This document shows positions 19,441-26,137 of a stretch of 64,000 bases of DNA, piece by piece (positions within the stretch are counted from its first letter, which is position 1; the number at the start of each line of letters is the position of its first letter). This stretch comes from Enterococcus sp. BWR-S5 (GTDB lineage: Bacteria > Bacillota > Bacilli > Lactobacillales > Enterococcaceae), in NCBI RefSeq assembly GCF_016745255.1, contig NZ_JADOEQ010000011.1:99215-163214 (forward strand). Reading direction: 5' to 3'. The position numbers and the translations under genes were made by a program. The notes below the pieces were generated by a model, which was given only the letters and a program-made list of their open reading frames with translations, did not search any database and had not been told where the DNA came from.

Positions 19441-20418
19441 TTGAAAATAACAATTGAACAATCCTATATCTGCGAAGCCGCTATTGCTGCTTCCTATTTG
19501 GCAAAAAAAAATACAAAGGAACTGCTTCCTTTTTTTTCAGAGAAAGAGCTTGAGAATTGGTCCAAGCACTATGAGAACTTTCTGAATCAGCAGAATCAGA
19601 TGTATTTTCCGATGCTGTTTCTTTGGGATTTTCTCAGTGAAATGCCGAACAAAAACGATTTAAAAGGTCTTTTTACTGCCATTAGTCGTTTATCAGAAAC
19701 AGAGCTGCTGATAAAAATGCTTCCTGGGTTGTCTCCGAAAGAAATCGAGGAGAGACAATTTTCTTTTGAGAAGGCATACTCCGGCTTCAAAACAGAGGCT
19801 GCTTTCCAAGAATTTTTGAATAAGCCCAGAGAGATGTTCCAAGTTGCTGAACAGCTTTTGACAGAACTCTCACAAGATACCTTTTTGAAAAAGGTGACGA
19901 TACCCAAAGAAGAATTTCAAGCAGCTGAAGCATGGTTAACTACCCTAACCCAAAAATCAAGCTATTTGGACATGCTACGGACAGTCACAGGAAAGCCGCT
20001 TCCTGCCTTTCCGGAACCGAAAGAAGCCGTCTTAATTCCGACCAAACTCTATTACATACCGGTTATCGCTCATTCAGAAGATTTTTCCAAGCAGCTGCTG
20101 ACTTTCCCAGTTGCTTTTGCCGGACCGGAGGAAGTAAGGATTTCACGCGAACGGGCGGTCAAGACCTTGAAGGTGCTCGCAGACGAAACACGTCTGGCGC
20201 TAATTGAGCTGCTGCTGCAAAAAAGCTACTCGGGCAAAGAGCTGGCAGAGCTGCTTGCTATTCGCCCCGCTTCAATCTCTCACCATATTCAACAATTACG
20301 TGAAGCTGGTTTACTGATGGAGTATCGTGAAGGAAATACCAAGTTTTTTGGTATCAATAAACGCATTCTTCGTCAGACACAGGACTATTTGGAACACATG
20401 AAAATAAAAAGCCATTGA
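19441..20418 (+). CDS. ArsR-family regulator with long N-terminal domain
   Basis: A 325-residue protein whose winged helix lies at the C-terminus (about residues 237-310: VKTLKVLADETRLALIELLL, then LAELLAIRPASISHHIQQLR). About 230 helical residues precede it with no assigned family. I start it at a TTG (19441) because AGGAG lies 11 bases upstream; an upstream in-frame ATG at 19366 has no such site. The downstream genes encode an ABC-2 exporter, and a 44-bp palindrome on the exporter promoter is a natural operator for this protein. It could be a repressor sensing an exported compound or envelope stress; the ligand is unknown. Confidence 0.85.
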   Translation: MKITIEQSYICEAAIAASYLAKKNTKELLPFFSEKELENWSKHYENFLNQQNQMYFPMLFLWDFLSEMPNKNDLKGLFTAISRLSETELLIKMLPGLSPKEIEERQFSFEKAYSGFKTEAAFQEFLNKPREMFQVAEQLLTELSQDTFLKKVTIPKEEFQAAEAWLTTLTQKSSYLDMLRTVTGKPLPAFPEPKEAVLIPTKLYYIPVIAHSEDFSKQLLTFPVAFAGPEEVRISRERAVKTLKVLADETRLALIELLLQKSYSGKELAELLAIRPASISHHIQQLREAGLLMEYREGNTKFFGINKRILRQTQDYLEHMKIKSH

Positions 20419-20443
20419 CTTTCCACAGCTCAAACAATAGAAT
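20415..20443 (+). promoter_or_regulatory. Promoter of the ABC-2 exporter genes
   Basis: -35 TTGACT (20415-20420), 17-bp spacer, -10 TAGAAT (20438-20443). The -35 overlaps the stop codon of the ArsR-type gene and the -10 lies in the left end of the 44-bp palindrome. The exporter can thus be transcribed separately from its regulator. Confidence 0.65.
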
Positions 20444-20480
20444 TAGACAAACATCTAATTAGATGTTTGTCTAATTCTAT
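20437..20480. repeat. 44-bp perfect palindrome, likely operator
   Basis: The left half ATAGAATTAGACAAACATCT plus AA is followed directly by its exact reverse complement, centred between 20458 and 20459. Each half also contains a smaller dyad, TTAGA-6-TCTAA, so the whole looks like two abutting operators. It covers the -10 box and start point of the exporter promoter. There is no U-tract, so it is not a terminator. It ends 17 bp before the TTG start and could also fold as an RNA hairpin just upstream of the ribosome binding site. Confidence 0.85.
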
Positions 20481-20497
20481 ATAAAGAAGGTGTTTTT

Positions 20498-21295
20498 TTG
20501 TTTGCAATCATACGTAGAAATTGGCAAATGTACCGTCGCTATTTTCCATTTACATTATTTATTAATCGAATTTTAGGTTCAGCCTTTCAGCTAGTCAGTG
20601 TTTGGTTGATTGCCAATTTTCTTTTTAACAATCGAGTGGATTCATTGACTGCGGGCTATATGACAACCGCTCACTATTTTACTTATGCAGCGATTGGTAT
20701 TCTTTTTTATAACTTGGGCGTTGCAACCTTAATGAATGTTGGGCGCGCATTAATCACGGAAGTACGTGAAGGCACTTTGATGAGTCTTTTGATTACACCC
20801 TACAAGGTTTTTCAGTATTTTTCCGGTGTCTTTTTGGAGCAGCTTTGGCGGACGCTCTTGGAGTTCGCTGCATTGTTTGGAATCAGTAAACTGTTAGATG
20901 CCGACTTTTCAACAATCAGCCTCGGGGCTTGGACAGCAGGGATTGCCTTTACTATTTGGGTATCCTTCGGTATGAGTATCTTTCTTGCCAATATTATGCT
21001 TCAGCTAAGAGATACGTATATCAGTCAGAACACTTTATTTATCCTTATCTATCTCGTCTCCGGCATTACCTTTCCTAAGGAAATACTGCCAAAATTTTTA
21101 CAATGGATTGGGAATCTTCTCCCCTTAACTCAGGCCCTGGAAGCCTTTCGTATCCTTTGCTTTCGGCCGGAAAAATACAACCAGCTTGCCTCACTCTTTA
21201 TCGTCGGACTGCTTAGCTCTTCTCTCTACTTGTTGGCAGGACTGTACTGGTATAGAAAAACGGAACAGAAAATCATCAGCTACATTTTTGAATAG
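20498..21295 (+). CDS. ABC-2 type transporter permease 1
   Basis: A 265-residue membrane protein with six predicted membrane segments. The pattern is that of ABC-2 exporters: an N-terminal amphipathic RRNWQMYRRYFPF region, a cytoplasmic TEVREGTLMSLLITP stretch before membrane segment 3 and a C-terminal GNLLPLTQALEAFRIL coupling region. It begins at a TTG with an AAGAAGGTG ribosome binding site. With the following ATPase and second permease it forms a heterodimeric exporter; the substrate could be a drug, lipid or polysaccharide intermediate. Its control by the upstream ArsR-type protein is inferred from the operator palindrome. Confidence 0.9.
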   Translation: MFAIIRRNWQMYRRYFPFTLFINRILGSAFQLVSVWLIANFLFNNRVDSLTAGYMTTAHYFTYAAIGILFYNLGVATLMNVGRALITEVREGTLMSLLITPYKVFQYFSGVFLEQLWRTLLEFAALFGISKLLDADFSTISLGAWTAGIAFTIWVSFGMSIFLANIMLQLRDTYISQNTLFILIYLVSGITFPKEILPKFLQWIGNLLPLTQALEAFRILCFRPEKYNQLASLFIVGLLSSSLYLLAGLYWYRKTEQKIISYIFE

Positions 21296-21305
21296 GAGTG
21301 AAACT

Positions 21306-22280
21306 ATGTTAGAAGCAGCCCACCTTTATAAACAATACACCACCAAGACCCGCTTAGGACTTTTTAAAAGCGAAAAAATAACAAAGCAGGCAACAACGGA
21401 TATTTCGCTGACTATCCCACCTGGGAAAATCATTGGGGTACTAGGAGAAAATGGCGCTGGGAAAACAACATTGATAAAAATGTTGACGACACTATTACTG
21501 CCAGACTCGGGAACCATCCAATTAGATGGCGAAGATATCAATCAACAACTGAAAAAAACACGTAAGCGAATCAACATGATTGCCGGAGGAGAACGCAATA
21601 TTTACTGGCGGCTAAACGCATTGGAAAATTTACACTATTTCGGCTCTCTATATGAGTTGCCGAAGAAGACTATCGACGAACGTTCTGAACAGCTGTTAAA
21701 GCAATTCGAGCTTTGGGAAAAGCGGCATATCCCCGTGGAGCAGTTTTCTAAAGGGATGAAACAGCGGCTGCAAATCGCCAAAGGACTGATTAATAATCCT
21801 GATTATCTCTTCTTGGATGAGCCGACACTTGGACTGGATGTTCAGATTGCGAAAGAACTGCGACAGACAATCAAACAGCTGGCAACACAGGACGGTAAAG
21901 GAATCCTGCTGACCACCCACTACATGGCTGAGGCGGAAGAGCTTTGCGATTATATTTATATTATCGATAACGGTGCTATTTTGTTGTCTGGAACGAAAGA
22001 AGAGATTTTCTCTCAACTGAATTTGACAAAGCAGGTGGTTTTCACTGTGCCCCTTTCAGATACTGAAGTGCTCAACCAATACCTGTCCGATTGGTCTGAC
22101 CCCTTTGAAATAATTGAAAAGGATGACATGCTGGAAGTCCGCCTTTTTACTAATCAGCCGGATCTGCGTAAAATCATTAATTTCTTTTCTGATAAAAATA
22201 TCGACCTGCTGCAGATAGAAATCATCGACCCCACCTTAGAATCTGCCCTGCTAGCGTCGAAGGAAAGGAGCGTTGAATAA
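21306..22280 (+). CDS. ABC-2 exporter ATP-binding protein
   Basis: A 324-residue cytoplasmic ATPase. Walker A is GENGAGKTT (residues 47-55), the signature motif is FSKGMKQRLQIAKGL, Walker B is YLFLDEPTLGLD, and the switch His lies in LTTHYMAEAEELC. The approximately 80-residue C-terminal extension is usual in DrrA/CcmA-like export ATPases. The ATG at 21306 has an AGGAGTG ribosome binding site; a longer frame begins inside the preceding permease gene. It shares a TAATG overlap with the second permease gene, so the three genes form one unit. Confidence 0.95.
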   Translation: MLEAAHLYKQYTTKTRLGLFKSEKITKQATTDISLTIPPGKIIGVLGENGAGKTTLIKMLTTLLLPDSGTIQLDGEDINQQLKKTRKRINMIAGGERNIYWRLNALENLHYFGSLYELPKKTIDERSEQLLKQFELWEKRHIPVEQFSKGMKQRLQIAKGLINNPDYLFLDEPTLGLDVQIAKELRQTIKQLATQDGKGILLTTHYMAEAEELCDYIYIIDNGAILLSGTKEEIFSQLNLTKQVVFTVPLSDTEVLNQYLSDWSDPFEIIEKDDMLEVRLFTNQPDLRKIINFFSDKNIDLLQIEIIDPTLESALLASKERSVE

Positions 22281-23080
22281 TGAACCTCCTACTCTTGCTT
22301 AAGGCTGAGCTGCGGCGAACCTTTTTGAATGATAGTATCAACAGCTTTTACCTTTTCTCCATGATTCTGTGGCCAATCGTTTCTTTTATCCAACTGAGCT
22401 ATAACTACCAGATTTTCCCTATTGACTCACTGAAAATCTCTGGTATTCATTCTCAGAAGGAACTATTGTATTTTGTTTTTATCGGCTACTGTGCACTGAC
22501 CTTCTTTCAAAATATCGTCCAAAGCGCTTGGCGCTTGGGCTATGAGCGACAGCAAGGAACACTCAGCCAGATTTTCATGACACCGGTCAATAAGCTGAAA
22601 TGGCTGTACAGTCGAACCTTTGCCATGCTTTTTGGTAATGCCTGGTTTTTCCTGTTACTATTCGTTTTAGGAAATTTATGGTACTCAGGGATAACCAGCC
22701 ATAGTCTTTTAACTGCTCTGCTTTCAGCCGTTCTGATTAGTATTGGCGGATTAATTTGGGGTGCTTTTATCGTCAGCTTTTTTGTAATTTTGAGGGATGG
22801 AACGATTCTTTATGTATTTTTAGAAGGACCTCAAGAAGCCTTCAGCGGAGTAAAAGTTCCATTATCCGTTTCTCCCATACTGATTCAGTTTATTGGTTCT
22901 CTTTTCCCTTTATCTTATACAATCATGCTTTTGCGTCATTTATTGATTACGAAACAAAATTTTACTACTGAAGCTTTATGCTTTGTCGGTATCAACCTCT
23001 TTCTGGTGCTGTTGACCAGAATCATTTTGAGCTATGGGGAAACCTACATGCGAAAAACCGGAAACTTTGATTTATACTGA
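22280..23080 (+). CDS. ABC-2 type transporter permease 2
   Basis: A 266-residue membrane protein with six predicted membrane segments, paralogous in layout to permease 1 (YERQQGTLSQIFMTP resembles TEVREGTLMSLLITP). Its start codon overlaps the stop of the ATPase gene (TAATG), indicating coupled translation and a 1:1 heterodimer. No obvious terminator was seen between it and the next promoter at 23139. The substrate is not predictable from sequence. Confidence 0.9.
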   Translation: MNLLLLLKAELRRTFLNDSINSFYLFSMILWPIVSFIQLSYNYQIFPIDSLKISGIHSQKELLYFVFIGYCALTFFQNIVQSAWRLGYERQQGTLSQIFMTPVNKLKWLYSRTFAMLFGNAWFFLLLFVLGNLWYSGITSHSLLTALLSAVLISIGGLIWGAFIVSFFVILRDGTILYVFLEGPQEAFSGVKVPLSVSPILIQFIGSLFPLSYTIMLLRHLLITKQNFTTEALCFVGINLFLVLLTRIILSYGETYMRKTGNFDLY

Positions 23081-23138
23081 TTTCATACATTCGGCAATCT
23101 CAAGAGTAAGTAATCTGCACGCTGGAAACAGCTATTGA

Positions 23139-23167
23139 TTGAGTCCAGCCAAGAAACAACGTATAAT
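23139..23167 (+). promoter_or_regulatory. Promoter of the Mga-like regulator
   Basis: -35 TTGAGT (23139-23144), 17-bp spacer, -10 TATAAT (23162-23167), 32 bp before the ATG at 23200. Confidence 0.78.
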
Positions 23168-23199
23168 TTGAGTAACCAAACGGAGAGGGGCGAACCCCG

Positions 23200-24651
23200 A
23201 TGTATTCACTAGCCAAACGATTGATTACTGAAAAAGATATTCGCAGGAAAGTCGCGCTGCTGGAAAACCTAGTCAACCATCCTCAGCTCACTGCCAGAGA
23301 ACTAGCTGAGCGTATCCAGACAACACAGCGCACGGTGTTCAATGATATACAAGGACTACGAATGGAGCTGCCGGAAGGCTGGTCATTAGAGGCAGACGGC
23401 AACAATGGACTTTCTCTTACCTCCACTGAACATGCCACAACCAACGAAGTCTGGGAATATTTCATGAAGGATTCCATTAGCATTCAAATTATCAGAGAGC
23501 TGCTTTCTTCAAAAAGTGTCCAGGTTCAATCCTTTTTGCATGCACAAGGAATTTCGTTTGAAACCCTGAAACGCCATCTAAACAAACTGAATAAAGAATT
23601 GAAGGCTTTTCAATTAAAAATCAGTGTATCTGGTGCTTCCTTTGAATGGGCAGGTGATGAATCAAGTATCCGTATTTTCTACCATCGCCTTCTGTTGCCT
23701 TTTACACATAATAATTTCTTTTTTGATGAGTACCCGATTCACCAAGCCAATTATGCACATTTCTTACGCCGAATTAACCGAACACTATTGAAAGTAGATA
23801 CGGAGGAGGTTTTCGGGACCTGCTGGTTTTTCATTAACACGATTCGAATAAAATCAGGCTGTCTAATTGAAGATATGACCTTTGAGAAGAACGATATACT
23901 GTTCAACCTTTATCAGGAAGAATTGGAAAAACTCTATATCTTAGAGGGCATACACCTGAATCCAACAGAAGCCTTTTTTGCCTTCTTTGCTTTTATGGAA
24001 AGCTGGAATTACAGTACTCCGCCAACAGATGAATTAAAAAATATTCTGCTGAAGAATTACGAACTGCTTTACTCTGCTTGCGGACAGTTTATGAATCAGC
24101 TGATTGAAAAATTACATCAGCCAAAGCTTGAGGATTCACCTTTATTGGATAATTTAGTTCTGTTTTTATTGAAGTACTATGAATCACGGCGATTATCTGA
24201 TAGATTCTTGTTGGAATATCAAGAACTATTTCCTTTCAGCCAGCAACGATTTCCGGCGCTTTATCAGCTAATCCAGAAAGAAGTAGCCAGTTATGAGCTG
24301 ACCTATCTGCCTCATTCAGGCTATGTACTGAATACCATCACACTACTGGTGCGAGAAGCCATGTATCTTGTCAGTCCCAAACAAATTACCGCTTATTTCC
24401 TTTTTCAAGGCGAGCCTGCGTGGAAGAACTTTCTTTTCAGAGAGCTGCAGGACCTCACAGGAAATCGAGTACAGGTGGAAGCTGTTAATACGGATGGACT
24501 TGAGAATGCTCAGTTAACAGAGAACGATTTGATTATTTCCAACTATCCGTTGGCGAAGAAATATAAGCAGACCATCGTGTATATTTCATCAATCCCCACT
24601 CAAAATGAGCTGCAGGAATTGCGTGAACTGATTGTGCCACTTTACTTATAA
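23200..24651 (+). CDS. Mga-like / PRD-family helix-turn-helix regulator
   Basis: A 483-residue regulator. The N-terminal part has two winged-helix segments (ENLVNHPQLTARELAERIQT with TTQRTVFNDIQGL, and a second near residues 85-135), as in the Mga/AtxA family of Gram-positive virulence and metabolism regulators. A long all-helical middle (about 165-385) resembles PRD-like Mga domains, and the last 90 residues resemble an EIIB-like fold (QITAYFLFQGEP, DLIISNYPLAKKY). Such proteins are often tuned by PTS phosphorylation. It is monocistronic, with its own promoter and a strong terminator. No target gene is evident beside it. Confidence 0.85.
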   Translation: MYSLAKRLITEKDIRRKVALLENLVNHPQLTARELAERIQTTQRTVFNDIQGLRMELPEGWSLEADGNNGLSLTSTEHATTNEVWEYFMKDSISIQIIRELLSSKSVQVQSFLHAQGISFETLKRHLNKLNKELKAFQLKISVSGASFEWAGDESSIRIFYHRLLLPFTHNNFFFDEYPIHQANYAHFLRRINRTLLKVDTEEVFGTCWFFINTIRIKSGCLIEDMTFEKNDILFNLYQEELEKLYILEGIHLNPTEAFFAFFAFMESWNYSTPPTDELKNILLKNYELLYSACGQFMNQLIEKLHQPKLEDSPLLDNLVLFLLKYYESRRLSDRFLLEYQELFPFSQQRFPALYQLIQKEVASYELTYLPHSGYVLNTITLLVREAMYLVSPKQITAYFLFQGEPAWKNFLFRELQDLTGNRVQVEAVNTDGLENAQLTENDLIISNYPLAKKYKQTIVYISSIPTQNELQELRELIVPLYL

Positions 24652-24656
24652 GAAAA

Positions 24657-24710
24657 TAAAAACAGTGCTTGAAGCAGCAACTTTCATTTGCCCTTCAAGC
24701 ACTGTTTTTA
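24657..24710. terminator. Bidirectional rho-independent terminator
   Basis: A 16-17 bp stem (24658-24674 with 24693-24709, core CAGTGCTTGAAG) with A5 on the left and T5 on the right, between the convergent Mga-like and GNAT genes. Confidence 0.92.
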
Positions 24711-24723
24711 TCAGCTATCTCCC

Positions 24724-25158
24724 CTATTTTCCCAATACAATCAAATTAGATAATTGATGAAAACCGTTTTTAAGATAAAATTCTTCTGCAGGAACGCCTT
24801 TTTCCGTATTCAGAATCATGCCATCCAAACCAAGCTTGCTGATTTCCTCCTCAATCCCAGCTAAAAAGGCACTACCAATCCCTTTTCCCAGAAAATCGAC
24901 TTTGACACAAAACTCATCAATATAATACTCGACCCCATTAATCCATGGCTTTTTCATTCCCAAGCAAAGACCGACCAGTTCTCCGTTTTTCAATGCCGCA
25001 AAGTTCAAGTAACAGGACTCTGCCATAAAATTTCTGATAAGCGTTTCTACCTGCTCAAAGGATTCATACTCTTCATTCCATGGCTCTTGACTGAATACCG
25101 AAATATACAAATCCGCGGCTGCTTTTACTTGCTCTTCCGTTAAATATTGAACGTCCAC
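24724..25158 (-). CDS. GNAT family N-acetyltransferase
   Basis: A cytoplasmic acetyltransferase of about 144 residues. The acetyl-CoA-binding motif A region is VDFLGKGIGSAFLAGIEEEI, preceded by EYYIDEFCV and followed by LNTEKGVPAEEFYLKNGF near the C-terminus, as usual for GNATs. I start it at a GTG (25158) with AGAGGTG upstream; an in-frame TTG at 25188 would add ten residues but lacks a ribosome binding site. It follows the hypothetical gene at 25205 closely, so the two may form an operon. The acetylated substrate is unknown. Confidence 0.9.
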   Translation of the reverse strand: MDVQYLTEEQVKAAADLYISVFSQEPWNEEYESFEQVETLIRNFMAESCYLNFAALKNGELVGLCLGMKKPWINGVEYYIDEFCVKVDFLGKGIGSAFLAGIEEEISKLGLDGMILNTEKGVPAEEFYLKNGFHQLSNLIVLGK

Positions 25159-25204
25159 CAGCGCACCTCTATTCTCCACTTTTTCCAATTCGCTTGTTTC
25201 TAAT

Positions 25205-25669
25205 TTACTCCGCTTGAAATACTAAAAATTCTTGATAGCGTTGATCAATAATTGCTTTTACTACCTTATAATTTTCCTCCGAAAAAATGATGCCGTAATC
25301 TGATGCCTCCACGCCTTGCATATGCTGCAGCGTTAGTGTGCTATAGTCGGACAGATAATCCCCATAGTTATCAGCAAACTTACTATTTCCTTCATAATAG
25401 TAATCTGCAAATGTGGCACCATCATCATTAAAATCTTCTGCTAACAATACGCCATCATTGAATTCAAATAGCAGCTCCAGCGCACTATACTTGCCGATTT
25501 TAACGGCTGCGACTTCCTCTGCCATGTCATCCAGCAAGTCTTCTCCTGCAAAATTGCTCTCCAACATCCAACGGTAAAAAAATGCAATATGAACACCGCC
25601 CTGCTCAATCGCAATCTCCTTTGGGAAGTCCTTAGCATCAAAATGCCATTTAGCTTTATCATAGGCCAT
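25205..25669 (-). CDS. Hypothetical cytoplasmic protein (DUF7832-like)
   Basis: A 154-residue acidic protein without membrane segments. It begins AYDKAKWHFDAKDFPKE and continues EIAIEQGGVHIAFFYRWMLE, a start I associate from memory with an uncharacterised bacterial family seen near toxin-immunity-like genes (DUF7832). The body is rich in Asp/Tyr (FADYYYEGNSKFADNYGDY). Function is unknown. A good AAGGAGGAATAG ribosome binding site precedes the ATG. It is followed at 46 bp by the GNAT gene on the same strand. Confidence 0.8.
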   Translation of the reverse strand: MAYDKAKWHFDAKDFPKEIAIEQGGVHIAFFYRWMLESNFAGEDLLDDMAEEVAAVKIGKYSALELLFEFNDGVLLAEDFNDDGATFADYYYEGNSKFADNYGDYLSDYSTLTLQHMQGVEASDYGIIFSEENYKVVKAIIDQRYQEFLVFQAE

Positions 25670-26137
25670 TTCTTCTATTCCTCCTTTATTGAATCAACTC
25701 ACTCTTTTCTATAGTGTAATAGAGCTGACTGCCTACAGCAAGGAGAAGTTGACCTCAATTTTCACTATGTCCTATTTTTTCACTTAGCGTGGGCACTAGT
25801 CACTACTCCGTAAAACATAAAAAAAGTGGTGGGACAAAAGAAGTGTGTGTGTTTCCTAAATTGGTTGGTAGCAAATCCTGTGCCCCTGTTTCCCGTTTTA
25901 TGTAAAAACGTCACAGTCATTGCTTGTTCCTATGAATCATACGAAATCACCTATCATCAGATAATGCGCCATTGTTTGCTATGAAAGAATTGGGCCTGCT
26001 CTTCTGATAAATGGTTTCCCTACAATCCTATTATGTGCATTCTTATTCTTGTGTTTCCCTATTCCTCGTAATTTCCTCAGCAACATTGATTCGTGTGCAA
26101 TTGTGACAAGCGTATTCTTCCCCTAGTGTGTTGCGAT
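25670..26137. other. Gene-free region (468 bp) with a GTGGGACAAAA element
   Basis: No convincing ORF, hairpin terminator or promoter pair was found. A stretch near 25818-25842 (AAAAAAGTGGTGGGACAAAA) resembles a GTGGGACA-type sequence that recurs beside genes in many Lactobacillales and staphylococci. The promoter of the leftward gene at 25669 should be near 25690-25760. The end of the P-type ATPase gene has no clear terminator here. Confidence 0.4.

Noticed and set aside
20437..20480. 44-bp palindrome considered as a terminator of the ArsR-type gene
   Set aside because: No T-tract follows on either strand, and a promoter -10 lies within its left end, so an operator is the better reading.
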